64,000 bases of DNA, from NCBI GenBank assembly GCA_947627215.1, contig CANQVD010000010.1, positions 38,264-102,263 of the forward strand, read 5' to 3'. This document shows positions 33,807-43,316 of the stretch, one piece after another. The notes beneath the pieces are model-generated. The model saw nothing but the letters and a program-made list of their open reading frames with translations, was not told the DNA's origin and did not search any database. The stretch is from an uncultured Eisenbergiella sp. (GTDB lineage Bacteria; Bacillota; Clostridia; Lachnospirales; Lachnospiraceae). How positions within the stretch are numbered: position 1 is the first letter of the stretch; every line of letters starts with the position of its first letter. The position numbers and the translations under genes are program-made.

Positions 33807-36357
33807 TTTCCGTACCCTCCACAATATTGTACCACGCCTCAGTGTTCGCCGTAAAGTCAACCGTAAGGACGCTCATGCCGTTAATATTCGCGTTTCTCCA
33901 TGTGCCGTCTGTCGGGATGGTTAAAGACGTGAAATCATAGCTGCCCAGATCGAGCGCCATCAGGAGCATGGCCGCGCAGTCCCCTTTGTCCAAGTCTGTT
34001 CGGATACGGGGAAGAAATTCTTCGGCAAGTCCGTTTATCTTTCCAAGCCCCATTCCCTTGATTTTTTCCAGACACTTTGTTATGACCGTTCTCTGTCTTC
34101 CCGTTCTGGCGAAGTCAGTTCCCACATAACGTACCCTTGCATAAGCGAGCGCCTGATTGCCGTTCACATGAACGGTTCCGGCATCGCCCGCGGAGAGAAT
34201 ATCCGTTCCTTCCGGGTTTCCCAATAAGCGGTTGTGATGACTGATATACAGACGGTTCATCACGTCAATTTCATCCTCAGACAATTCCAGATCAATACCG
34301 CCCACCGCATCCACCATGTCCATAACAAGATAAAAATTGACAACCACACAGCGGTCAATGGGAATACCGAAATTTGCTTTTATCGTTTCCTTTAGTAACT
34401 CTGTCCCTCCGTAGGCATACGAAACATTCAGGCGGTTGCTTCCGTAACCGGGTATGGACAGATAAATGTCCCGCAGGAATGAAGTCATCGTCACCTGCTT
34501 TGTCCTCTTATTTATGCTTACAAGGATCATGGCGTCAGATTGCCCGCTCATGGAGTCACTGCGGGAGTCCACACCGATCAGAAGAATATTAAAGGCCTCC
34601 GATGAATACAGCTCCGATGCCGCTTCCATGTTCTCCAGATTCTTCTGAAGTTCAGCTTCAATCTTACTGACTTCCTCCTCTGAGGCAGGAGGGAGGGAAG
34701 GTTCATCCTCCGGTTCCACCGGAGGCTCTTGATCGTCCGGCTCCGATGTGTTGGAGACAACAGGCTTATTCGCCACATCCGGCGCAGGGATTTCATCCAG
34801 ACGACCCATCAGGCCGAAATAGTGGTGAAACACGCTATAACCGGTTCCGGCAGGGACGCTCAGCACAAATACAACGCCGACGAGAGCAATGATCCACTTT
34901 TTCTCTTTTTCTTTTCTGTGCTTTTTTCGGGCATCAACGGTTTTCCTTCTGTGGTTTCTGGATTTGTTATTTTTTCTCCCATAAAATGCACCCGCAATCC
35001 ATTTCCTATTCTGCTCAGTTGTTTTGGCATTTGGGCGTATTCCTTCTATTTGAAATACAACCCTAAATCCTTTACGAAACAGAACTTCATACAAGGCCAA
35101 TAACATGATTATCATTTTAATGAAACTGACCGAGAACACTTCTGCGAAAGCGTATTCCTGGAAAAAAGATAACACTATGCAGTAGTACAGTTCACTGAAA
35201 ATAAGGATGCTTAAGGTGCCGCGCCTTTTTTTAACAGATTCATAAAACACCGACATAAATATCATGGATATGCCATGTAAGATAAAAACTCCCGGCATAC
35301 CAAAATCATGATGATATGCGCGCAGGAAAGTATAAGTATTGGAGCGGTATCCTGCTCCAACATTACGGAATTCCAGATGCCTGATATAGAGAGGCGAATC
35401 GCTTAACCCGTGCGTTGCCATAAATTGATTCAGAAAATAAAATGTTTCTTTTCCAAAGATATCGCTCGCTGCCGGGGGATGCTGCATATAATCATCAAGC
35501 ATTATATACTCCGTTCCGGTATAGTATGAAATATAATCGACAGCATTCATTTTCTCGTTGCGGCTATTTCTCCCCACGAAGCTTTTCGTAATATAAAACA
35601 TGACAAGTATCATGACAAACACAGTCATTATTTTAATTATTACCTTGAAGTCGTACTTTTTGTAACCGCTCTCCTTCTGAATGCGAAGCAAATGAAACAT
35701 TATCAGTCCGGCAATCAACTGAATTATCAATTTATTGCGTGCTCCATTAAGCAAAAGTCCAAGCCCGCACAGTATAATAATAAAAACATTCATTATTCTT
35801 TGGCTAAATGAAAGTTCCTTGTAGAATCGGATTATATTAAATGTATAAACCAAAAGCAAGATCCGTATTAAGCTGTATAGCTGCCTTAATAGCCAGGGAA
35901 GTTGACTGTCAGAGTCAGTCGAATAAGAAGATGTCATCCGATAGGAATGCATCATATCAAAAAAAGAGTTGGAAGACCCGGCGATGTGTCGCACCTCTGT
36001 CAGAAGCCATACAATTGTCACTGATACAACACCTATAATAAAGCAATTTACAAAACCGGAAATCGGAGATATTGATATGGATTCTTCATCGTAAGGCGTT
36101 ATTTCAACTCTTGAATAAATCCAATGTATAACCGCACCGATCGTCATGCTCAATGCCATTGCGCACATAATCATCAATATGGTATCCCAATGAAACGTAT
36201 GAGGCGCATCCATAGAAAACATAAAATAAACGCATAAGAAAGCAGAACCCGTAAAAGTAAGTATCTGCACCGTTGCCGGAGCGAAAAGATCCTTCCCCGA
36301 AAGAAGATAGCTTAAAAAAAATAATGTAATCAAAACAATCAGCAATAAGTAAATCAT
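33799..36357 (-). CDS. Wzy-type polysaccharide polymerase fused to an LCP glycopolymer ligase
   Basis: 852 residues in one frame. Residues 1 to about 440 are a multi-helix membrane protein of the oligosaccharide repeat-unit polymerase type, with an NGARNKLIIQLIAG segment and a large loop. A basic stretch (about 460-487) leads to one more membrane helix (488-508), a Pro/Glu linker and then an LCP (LytR-CpsA-Psr) domain. The LCP catalytic core is intact: GVDSRSD, SFLRDIYL, RLNVSYAYGG and YARVRYVGTDFARTGRQR. Polymerase and ligase are normally separate genes. At the junction (34970-34975) a run of six A on the coding strand decides the frame: with seven, the polymerase would stop at a TAA and an ATG at 34982 would open the LCP frame. 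This is either a recent fusion by a 1-bp deletion or a slippage site. Confidence 0.85.
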   Translation of the reverse strand: MIYLLLIVLITLFFLSYLLSGKDLFAPATVQILTFTGSAFLCVYFMFSMDAPHTFHWDTILMIMCAMALSMTIGAVIHWIYSRVEITPYDEESISISPISGFVNCFIIGVVSVTIVWLLTEVRHIAGSSNSFFDMMHSYRMTSSYSTDSDSQLPWLLRQLYSLIRILLLVYTFNIIRFYKELSFSQRIMNVFIIILCGLGLLLNGARNKLIIQLIAGLIMFHLLRIQKESGYKKYDFKVIIKIMTVFVMILVMFYITKSFVGRNSRNEKMNAVDYISYYTGTEYIMLDDYMQHPPAASDIFGKETFYFLNQFMATHGLSDSPLYIRHLEFRNVGAGYRSNTYTFLRAYHHDFGMPGVFILHGISMIFMSVFYESVKKRRGTLSILIFSELYYCIVLSFFQEYAFAEVFSVSFIKMIIMLLALYEVLFRKGFRVVFQIEGIRPNAKTTEQNRKWIAGAFYGRKNNKSRNHRRKTVDARKKHRKEKEKKWIIALVGVVFVLSVPAGTGYSVFHHYFGLMGRLDEIPAPDVANKPVVSNTSEPDDQEPPVEPEDEPSLPPASEEEVSKIEAELQKNLENMEAASELYSSEAFNILLIGVDSRSDSMSGQSDAMILVSINKRTKQVTMTSFLRDIYLSIPGYGSNRLNVSYAYGGTELLKETIKANFGIPIDRCVVVNFYLVMDMVDAVGGIDLELSEDEIDVMNRLYISHHNRLLGNPEGTDILSAGDAGTVHVNGNQALAYARVRYVGTDFARTGRQRTVITKCLEKIKGMGLGKINGLAEEFLPRIRTDLDKGDCAAMLLMALDLGSYDFTSLTIPTDGTWRNANINGMSVLTVDFTANTEAWYNIVEGTENE

Positions 36358-36398
36358 CTGTCTTCTGTTCCTTCTTCCGCACTTTTCCTTTGCCGTCT

Positions 36399-37871
36399 TT
36401 ACACTTTGTGCGCTAACAGTTTCCTGTTAAGCTCCAAAAGGAATGGATTTTTTAACCACAGCAGCATACAAAAATAACAGGCAGCAGATACGGCTATTGC
36501 GACAGTTGTCTCAGCAGCACAGCGCAATCGCAACAACCGTATCAGGGAAACGATAATCGGAATAGGGATCGCAGCAACCCAGTATTGCCAGTATCCGCAA
36601 AACACCTTCTTTATATCAAAATACCTCCTGATATTGAGAAAGCTGATAACGGCAACCGCCGTTTCCGCCGCAACGGTAGCTGCAGCAGCGCCGTTTTCCG
36701 CATAAAGGGGAATCAGAAAGCTGTTCAAAGCGAAATTGACAACGGCTCCTGCCGAAGTCGCAATCAACATCAGCTTTTCTTTTCCCATGGGTATCAGGGT
36801 TTGCTGATTTGTCATAATGCTGAAGGTAATCACCAATATGATAGGCGTTAATATTTTCATGGTCAGTCCCGCCGAGGCGAATCCATTACCGCTGAAAATA
36901 ACGATAATATCATCACTGAGCATAAAAAGGCCAATTGCCGCAGGGACTGAGATCAGAAAAACATAGTTATAAAATGTTTCCAATAACTGATTCAATTTGT
37001 TTCCTTCATGATGGCGGATATAGAAGGACAACCGGGGAATCAAAACCGAACCGGCAGCGGTAATCAGATGAACAACCATTTTATTGACCTTTACCGCAGC
37101 GGTATACCGTCCTACAGCCGCATCTCCTTTCAAAAATCCCAGCATGGTACTGTCCAGAACTGTGTACAGTTCAATGGAAACCGCCATTGCGAACAGCCAA
37201 AAGATCGGTTTCAAATGTCTGCGTATCTCATAATGGTCGTAGCGCTTAAACTGTATGTATTTCCTTGCATTCAGGAAGTTAAATAGATAGGATCCCGACC
37301 CTGCCAGCACCGTGATCACTCCATAAGGGATCACATCATCCTTATCCCGAACGAAAAGGAACAATGCCGCCAAAGCGATTAACTGAAAAACGACAGAACG
37401 TATTGCGATATATCGGTATTCCTCGATGGCCTGATACATCCATTCCAATCCTAAACCCTGAAGCAAAATCGCGGCGCTGCTGATCAACAATAATGTCCGG
37501 TACTCTTGAAGCTTTGGGACACAAAGCAATGATATCAGTAAAAGGGCATAAGCGATAGCGGTCGTGATCCCGTTTATAAGAAGCATCTCATGAGCAAATT
37601 TTGAGAAAGCATCTCGATCATTACGCAGTTTGGCGCCTTCGCGTGTTCCATAGTAGTTCATTCCCAGCATTGCAAACATCACGAAATAAGAAACAATGGA
37701 TTTTGCGAAGTTGACCTGCCCAATTCCAACGTCACCAAGAATGCGCGATGCGTATGCAAACGTAATGACCGGAAAAACCAAGCTTGAAAACATCTTAATC
37801 ACATTGAAAAAGCTGCTTGATAAGATTGATTTGCTATTTCCGTTCAAATGGCCTGCATCTTTATTTATCAT
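36399..37871 (-). CDS. polysaccharide flippase (Wzx, MATE-like/MVF)
   Basis: 490 residues with 12-14 hydrophobic segments evenly spread, including VFPVITFAYASRILGDVGIG at the start, the standard opening of Wzx/RfbX flippases. It would move lipid-linked repeat units from the inner to the outer face of the cytoplasmic membrane before polymerisation by the neighbouring Wzy domain. It begins 20 bp after the HAD gene and ends 41 bp before the polymerase/LCP gene, within one transcript. Confidence 0.93.
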   Translation of the reverse strand: MINKDAGHLNGNSKSILSSSFFNVIKMFSSLVFPVITFAYASRILGDVGIGQVNFAKSIVSYFVMFAMLGMNYYGTREGAKLRNDRDAFSKFAHEMLLINGITTAIAYALLLISLLCVPKLQEYRTLLLISSAAILLQGLGLEWMYQAIEEYRYIAIRSVVFQLIALAALFLFVRDKDDVIPYGVITVLAGSGSYLFNFLNARKYIQFKRYDHYEIRRHLKPIFWLFAMAVSIELYTVLDSTMLGFLKGDAAVGRYTAAVKVNKMVVHLITAAGSVLIPRLSFYIRHHEGNKLNQLLETFYNYVFLISVPAAIGLFMLSDDIIVIFSGNGFASAGLTMKILTPIILVITFSIMTNQQTLIPMGKEKLMLIATSAGAVVNFALNSFLIPLYAENGAAAATVAAETAVAVISFLNIRRYFDIKKVFCGYWQYWVAAIPIPIIVSLIRLLRLRCAAETTVAIAVSAACYFCMLLWLKNPFLLELNRKLLAHKV

Positions 37872-37891
37872 CGCTTCGACTCCTATGCCGA

Positions 37892-39862
37892 TTACATGGT
37901 TTTGCTTTTCAGCAGCCTTTTGGCAGCTTTATGAATCCGGTCATACGGAAGCGGCAGTTTTAGCAGCCGTTTCATAAATCCGATTTTCCATTGACATGAC
38001 ATGATGTCGCGTTTCATTTGACCGGGATGGCGCATATAAACCATCAAACTTTGCGGTCTTGCCACATTGTAATAGGTCATACTGAGCCGATGAAAATCTC
38101 CCCATCGTTTTGCTTCCGATAAGGTTGGCCGGTATCCCAGGCGATTGAGTTCATATAATGCCGTATCCGGATTCACACGGAAAGGATGATTGGGGAAGTG
38201 TGAGGACATATACTCCATAAACTGGATAGCCCCCTTTTGGTAGTCCCTGATAAAGTCATATTCATAAGAGCGGCTCCCGTCCGAAAGCATATATTCGAAA
38301 TTATACAGTTCCGGTTCCGCTATGCCATCATGCAGCACAAAGCGTCTCACAGATCCGTGCGGAGCAAAGAACTGCGCTTCAAAGAGGGGAAGATACCGTC
38401 CAAAGATTTCAAAATTATCCTGATCATGGTCGATATCACACAAATAACCGCGCATATGCATGGTATGATTGAGAGCGCGAAAAGCTTTTGGCGAAACGCC
38501 AACATAGTACCCCTTTACATCAATCCTAATACCTTCTTCCGAGAGCAGGCACTCGAAAGCTTCTTCCGTACTCCCGTTGTATCCGATATCAACTAACGCG
38601 ATTTTACTGTCCATTTTGAAGGAATGGATATAGGCAGCCAACGCTTCATACTCTGTGCGGGCGTTATTTCTCACATCCTCACGGATCAGCTCATAAAATT
38701 CCTTCACTTTGACGGAGGATAGGAAATCGCGCATTTCTACAGTCCGATCCATATCTATGCCTTGCTTTTTTGCAGCAGAAACATAATTGTCCGGTTCCAG
38801 ACCTAACCGTACCAGGTAATTGCGGAGAGATATTTTGCGGACATGGCCAATATAATGCATCGTGTCAGCAAACTCCGAATGCTTCCAGAACATGGGCGCA
38901 ATAAATGATCTGCGCGATGCGTAAAGGTAATGCGTTTTTACCCCCGGCATTCGCAGAAGACCAAATGCTTTCTGCATCATATAGCCGTCCCGCGCCACAA
39001 AATAGACTTCCTTAATAGCCTCCTTTTGAAGCTGATCGGCCAGCCAAAGTGTAAATCCATACAGCAAAGGCCCAAACATAGCGCATCCCTGTTTTTCATA
39101 GTCGCTCATCCCATATGAGCAAACCCTTGTGCAAGCCCGTAAAGTGCGCCATTCCAGTGCTGACTTTTCAGTGAATTCCTTCGGCGTTCTGCAAAGGGAT
39201 CTGCTGTCATTTGGAATCCACTTTGCACGGATTCCCATGGAGAGCGGCGCCAAAAAGTCGCCGCGTTTCCGGTCACCTATATGGATTATCTGGGAAGGCG
39301 CAATATTCAGTTCCTTCAACACCAGCCGAAACAGAGAACCATCCCTTTTCCTGGCTCCCATTTCACAGGAGACATAGAGCTTCTGAAAACCAGCGATTCC
39401 GCATTTCTCCAGCATCCTCCTAATCACTTCGGAAGAAAGGTACATATCCGAAATCAGGATCGCATATTTGCCATCCTGCACACACCGTTGAAACAAATTC
39501 ACGCAGGGCGGATTCGGGGAACAGCCGTCCAGCTCCATCTGAACCTCCAGCTCCATCCAGTGAAGCGCCTTGTCGCCCACATCAGCCCGAAGAACCTGAT
39601 AGATCTGTTCCAGTGTGACAGGCGCGGATTGGTTTTCGGCTGCAGCCTTTGCAGCTTGCATCCGCTTCCGGGCAAATTCACTGGGGCTGCTGCCATTTTC
39701 CCGGTCTATCACCTTTTCCATAAGAGAAAACAGATCGGAGGGCCGTGCCGTACTGCGCCTGATAAGCGTGTCAAAGACGTCAAAGGAAACAAACCTCTGT
39801 CCCGGCAATTTCAGTTCTCTTGCGCATGAAGCAAAAGGATGCACGGCCATCCTCCCTTCCAT
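37892..39862 (-). CDS. large HAD-superfamily protein (COG5610-like) of the polysaccharide locus
   Basis: 656 residues. The N-terminal third is a HAD phosphatase: SFDVFDTLIRR (nucleophile Asp), ISDMYLSS (motif II Ser/Thr) and GDRKRGDFLAP (motif IV). The C-terminal two-thirds (about 260-656) form a separate domain with YVVGVSPK-like strands and YFVARDGYMM, a combination common in capsule and O-antigen loci but of unknown function. It may process a sugar- or polyol-phosphate donor used by LicD or TagD-like enzymes here. Start at 39862; an internal ATG at 39850 sits too close to GGGAGG. Confidence 0.75.
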   Translation of the reverse strand: MEGRMAVHPFASCARELKLPGQRFVSFDVFDTLIRRSTARPSDLFSLMEKVIDRENGSSPSEFARKRMQAAKAAAENQSAPVTLEQIYQVLRADVGDKALHWMELEVQMELDGCSPNPPCVNLFQRCVQDGKYAILISDMYLSSEVIRRMLEKCGIAGFQKLYVSCEMGARKRDGSLFRLVLKELNIAPSQIIHIGDRKRGDFLAPLSMGIRAKWIPNDSRSLCRTPKEFTEKSALEWRTLRACTRVCSYGMSDYEKQGCAMFGPLLYGFTLWLADQLQKEAIKEVYFVARDGYMMQKAFGLLRMPGVKTHYLYASRRSFIAPMFWKHSEFADTMHYIGHVRKISLRNYLVRLGLEPDNYVSAAKKQGIDMDRTVEMRDFLSSVKVKEFYELIREDVRNNARTEYEALAAYIHSFKMDSKIALVDIGYNGSTEEAFECLLSEEGIRIDVKGYYVGVSPKAFRALNHTMHMRGYLCDIDHDQDNFEIFGRYLPLFEAQFFAPHGSVRRFVLHDGIAEPELYNFEYMLSDGSRSYEYDFIRDYQKGAIQFMEYMSSHFPNHPFRVNPDTALYELNRLGYRPTLSEAKRWGDFHRLSMTYYNVARPQSLMVYMRHPGQMKRDIMSCQWKIGFMKRLLKLPLPYDRIHKAAKRLLKSKTM

Positions 39863-39899
39863 AATTCCTTAAGTGTCATCAACGGTGAGAAAATAACTG

Positions 39900-40931
39900 T
39901 CAAAGCCCGCCATTGCTGTCTCCTTTATTTCCATAGAAATCAGAATAATATGCTTCGGCTTTCTCTTTAGAGAAGGAAACCTTATCTTCTTCTGATAGCG
40001 ACATTAATAATCGTTCTAAAGATTGATAAGATAGTGTATTCTTTTCCGAGAAATAAGAAGCATAATTAGGATGACATCTGCAGCGCGCTGAGAGATAAAA
40101 CGGCAGAGAATATCCCCAGTGTTTTTCTGAAAAGATAGGCTTGAGATGCTCGTCCATAATTTCCAAAAATTTATCAATGCTGTAAGACTTTCCAAAATGG
40201 GCATTCAAATAAGAGGCAAAAAGCTCCATATTCAGGTTCCCGGCCCCTCTGCCCATTCCATAAACGCTTGCATCCAACACGACATCATGTATCAACTCCG
40301 CAGAAACCATATATTTCGCATTTTCATATGCCTGCTGCAAATTGTTATGTGCATGATACCCTAAGAGAATTTGAGATTTTAAATTATGATCCGCCAGAAA
40401 GAGCAGTCGTCGGAAATCGGACAATTCCATAGAGCCAAAACTATCTACAATATAAAAACATGCCGGCCCGATTTCGTTGACTTCCTTTATTAACTGTAAA
40501 AGTTCCTCATCTGAATAGTTCATGGTGACCATAGGTTGGAGGAAAACCCGGTATCCCTTTGCGATAATTTTTCCGCAGTAGGATAAAGCATCTTTTGCAT
40601 CGTTTTTGTGAAAACATACCCGTATGATCGGCTCGTCAGAAACAGCCCCCGGCATGCGGTCAATATTGTATGCTCCATAATTGATCATCACCGCAAGATG
40701 CTGACCCGATTTCAACGCCGGAAACAAACTCCGAGCTTCTTCGAGGCTTGTATATTTAGTCGAGTCGGGAGAGGATTCGCTTTGATCCGTCAAATAACCA
40801 CATTCAATATATTCAACGTATGATTGGGATAACAGGCTTAATATACTGCTAATCCGATTGTGTCCGAACATCCAATTGTTTATATACCCGCCATCCCGCA
40901 ACGTGCAATCGAGCAAATATATTTTGTTCAT
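39900..40931 (-). CDS. HMGL-like (DRE-TIM) aldolase of the polysaccharide locus
   Basis: 343 residues. The DRE-TIM metallolyase core is present: LDCTLRDGGYINNW at the N-terminus (metal-binding Asp and the catalytic Arg of the TLRDG motif), GYHAHNNLQQAYENA (His-x-His metal ligands) and GMGRGAGNLNMELF. The family contains HMG-CoA lyase, 4-hydroxy-2-oxovalerate aldolase and isopropylmalate/homocitrate synthases. The chain is shorter than the synthases, so a retro-aldol or aldol reaction is more likely. In a surface-polysaccharide operon it may make or cleave an unusual oxo-acid or polyol side group. Overlapping or close neighbours on both sides show it is part of the operon. Confidence 0.82.
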   Translation of the reverse strand: MNKIYLLDCTLRDGGYINNWMFGHNRISSILSLLSQSYVEYIECGYLTDQSESSPDSTKYTSLEEARSLFPALKSGQHLAVMINYGAYNIDRMPGAVSDEPIIRVCFHKNDAKDALSYCGKIIAKGYRVFLQPMVTMNYSDEELLQLIKEVNEIGPACFYIVDSFGSMELSDFRRLLFLADHNLKSQILLGYHAHNNLQQAYENAKYMVSAELIHDVVLDASVYGMGRGAGNLNMELFASYLNAHFGKSYSIDKFLEIMDEHLKPIFSEKHWGYSLPFYLSARCRCHPNYASYFSEKNTLSYQSLERLLMSLSEEDKVSFSKEKAEAYYSDFYGNKGDSNGGL

Positions 40932-40961
40932 GGATTGCGCCTACCTCATATCTTTTTGTTC

Positions 40962-41399
40962 TCATTTCTGTACAGATGCGTCCTGTATTCTTTTGCGCAG
41001 CTCTGTGGTTGAAATCCCCTGCGTATATGGAAGATAAATAACATCACAGCCAATTTCCCGCAACTGGGTCTCTATCTTGTTCCATGTGTCTGTACCTTTC
41101 CAATCGTCACCGATAAACGCAGCATCAAAGTGATATTTACCCCAGGCCTCTAGTTTACTGTAGCTCTCATTCTTTACCACCTCGTCAACATAACGGATTG
41201 CTGCAACAATATCAGTTCTTTCCTGAAAGGGGATCACGGTAGGACGTTTTTTACAGTACATGACCCATTCGTCAGTATGAACCCCAACGATCAGGTGACT
41301 GCAGTATTCTTTTGCCTGCCGCAACAGATTCAAATGTCCGATATGGAAAAGATCAAAAGTGCCTACCGTAAATCCTATCTTGTATTTCTTCTCAATCAT
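40962..41399 (-). CDS. TagD-like cytidylyltransferase
   Basis: 145 residues, single nucleotidyltransferase domain. FTVGTFDLFHIGHLNLL contains the HxGH nucleotide site, and the TagD/GCT-type landmarks YVDEVV, FIGDDWKGTDTW and GISTTELRKRI are all present. TagD makes CDP-glycerol from CTP and glycerol 3-phosphate for teichoic acids; relatives use other alcohol phosphates. With LicD nearby, it likely makes a CDP-activated alcohol or polyol for phosphodiester decoration of the polymer. It overlaps the upstream epimerase gene by 8 bp. Confidence 0.88.
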   Translation of the reverse strand: MIEKKYKIGFTVGTFDLFHIGHLNLLRQAKEYCSHLIVGVHTDEWVMYCKKRPTVIPFQERTDIVAAIRYVDEVVKNESYSKLEAWGKYHFDAAFIGDDWKGTDTWNKIETQLREIGCDVIYLPYTQGISTTELRKRIQDASVQK

Positions 41400-42456
41400 T
41401 TGCCGCCCCCTGTTGATAATAATCCTCTTGCCCTTTCATAGAATCAAACATGGACATAACTGTTTCATCTAATGTATGAACCGGTTTCCATCCCAACGAT
41501 TCCAGTTTTGAAGCATCGATCACTGTGCGCCCTTCTTTTCTGAAACCGGCAGATTCTCCATGGTCGGCTTCCGCTGTAATAAGGCGGACCGGTGAGCCAG
41601 TCAATTCAATCATTCTTTTCGCCATATCTTTGATAGATATTTCATTCTCCGTATTGGAGACATTATAGGCGTTGCTGCTTTTGCCAAGGGCCAGGATATA
41701 GAGCAACGCCGAGGCCGCATCTTCTACATCCAAATAACTCCTGACCGTTTCCCCCGTGGATTTGAGGATTATGTCTTTCCTCTCTAAAATGCAGCGGGCA
41801 AATTCCGCAAAAAAACGCGGGTCATCATATCGGACTCCTTTTCCAAATGTCGAGGTCAGTCGGGCAGCGTAAACAGGCAGGCCGTATTGAGCAGAATATG
41901 CACATAATAAGGACTCGCACAGGCGCTTGATTTCCGCATAGCAATTTCGCAGCACAAAGGTGTCCAGCCGACAGGGCTGCTGTTCTGTAATATATCTTTC
42001 CTGAGATACCTCCCCATAAATCTCATATGTAGAGATGTACAAAAAGCCTGTACACTGATGTCTTACTGCAAAATCCAATAAATGCCTTGTGCCATCTATA
42101 CCGGTATCGAAAACTTTAACAGGAGCTTTCAAATGCATCTTTGTTCCCCCGGAATAACCGGCGCAATGCACGATATAATCTATATTCTCTTCATACAGGA
42201 TTTTGTCTTCAACATCGCAACTGACAAATTCTATATCCTCTCGCCCCAGCAGCCTTTGGTAAACTTCAGCCAGTTTTTGTTCACTGCGATAAAATGCAAT
42301 GATGCTGATATTGGCGCTTTGTTTATCGTTGAGCCTTATCAAATACAAAACAAGATTTGAACCTATCAGCCCCGTCGCTCCCGTCACTAAAACGGTTTTG
42401 CCGCTGAGTTTTTTTGCCAAAAAGGCTCTCTGCTGCTCACAACGTCTGCGATTCAT
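41392..42456 (-). CDS. NAD-dependent nucleotide-sugar epimerase/dehydratase
   Basis: 354 residues, extended SDR. The glycine motif is VTGATGLIGSNLV near residue 22, and YAEIK gives the catalytic YxxxK. STYEIYGEVSQ and SYLDVEDAASALLYIL are standard for UDP- or CDP-sugar epimerases and dehydratases. The chain has a short N-terminal lead (MNRRRCEQQRAFLAKKLSG). It overlaps the LicD gene by 20 bp and the TagD-like gene by 8 bp. It should supply a modified nucleotide sugar for the repeat unit; the exact sugar is not predictable. Confidence 0.87.
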   Translation of the reverse strand: MNRRRCEQQRAFLAKKLSGKTVLVTGATGLIGSNLVLYLIRLNDKQSANISIIAFYRSEQKLAEVYQRLLGREDIEFVSCDVEDKILYEENIDYIVHCAGYSGGTKMHLKAPVKVFDTGIDGTRHLLDFAVRHQCTGFLYISTYEIYGEVSQERYITEQQPCRLDTFVLRNCYAEIKRLCESLLCAYSAQYGLPVYAARLTSTFGKGVRYDDPRFFAEFARCILERKDIILKSTGETVRSYLDVEDAASALLYILALGKSSNAYNVSNTENEISIKDMAKRMIELTGSPVRLITAEADHGESAGFRKEGRTVIDASKLESLGWKPVHTLDETVMSMFDSMKGQEDYYQQGAAND

Positions 42457-43300
42457 TTCGTATATTTCCTTTGTGCAATTCAGCGATGATTAAATGATGC
42501 TTATTTCTCTTTTCCTCGGATGGCAAAATCATATAATCTCCATATACACTATGCAGCCACATCTCATAGTTCTCTGGTGCAGTAAACTGTTCTCCCTCAA
42601 AAAATAATATCGAAGTTCTTTCAAAAAAATCCTTTCGCTGTATGTACTTGAACATAAACGGGCCGAGGACACAAACGAGGAAGCGGCCTTCTTCAAACGG
42701 ATAGGCCCGCAGCGAATTTTGCAGCTTTTTGTATTGCTTATTCTTGTTCATGAATCTGTTCGGATGAATCATGGCGGCCGCTTTTACAATCAGCATTTCA
42801 TACCAGGGCCGGTCTCTGCGGAGATTAACCATGTCATCGAAACATGACAGCAAATAGCTATATCTCCTGAAAAGCAAATGATATTTTCGCGTCAAAAAGC
42901 GTACCCCCATTTTGGGCATACATTCATAGGGAAAGATATCTATCCAGGCATTCCATATCTGAGGGTTAGCCTGATAACTGGCCTGTACCTTTACCGAAGT
43001 GTTCTCCATTCTTGCATACATGAAAAGGTACTCGCTGTCACTTTCTCTTGAGTGCAAAAAGAAAGGGTACTCTATTTCATTCGGAGCAATCCGAATGAGT
43101 TCCTCATAATCCGGCCTTGGCATCGCCACATCTATATCATCGTCCCACGGGATAAAGCCCTGATGCCGCACTGCCCCTAACAAAGTGCCTCCCATGATCA
43201 TATATTTCAAATGATGCTTCTCGCATATTTCCTTAAACTTTTTTAATATTTCAAACTCTGCTAACTGGAGTTTTCGCAGCTTCTCATCCGGCTGTTTCAT
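42437..43300 (-). CDS. LicD-family phosphotransferase
   Basis: About 287 residues. The LicD core is clear: KYMIMGGTLLGAVRHQGF and IPWDDDIDVAMPRPDYEEL, a nucleotidyltransferase-fold active site with the DDDID metal cluster. LicD proteins move phosphocholine, phosphoribitol or phosphoglycerol from a CDP-activated donor onto a sugar. The TagD-like gene two positions downstream could provide the donor. No choline kinase (LicA) or choline transporter (LicB) is seen, so phosphocholine is less likely. The ATG at 43300 is used; a GTG at 43333 with GGAGGG upstream would overlap the GT2 gene by 17 bp and is a real alternative. Confidence 0.88.
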   Translation of the reverse strand: MKQPDEKLRKLQLAEFEILKKFKEICEKHHLKYMIMGGTLLGAVRHQGFIPWDDDIDVAMPRPDYEELIRIAPNEIEYPFFLHSRESDSEYLFMYARMENTSVKVQASYQANPQIWNAWIDIFPYECMPKMGVRFLTRKYHLLFRRYSYLLSCFDDMVNLRRDRPWYEMLIVKAAAMIHPNRFMNKNKQYKKLQNSLRAYPFEEGRFLVCVLGPFMFKYIQRKDFFERTSILFFEGEQFTAPENYEMWLHSVYGDYMILPSEEKRNKHHLIIAELHKGNIRNESQTL

Positions 43301-43316
43301 ACTTAAGTTTCCATTC

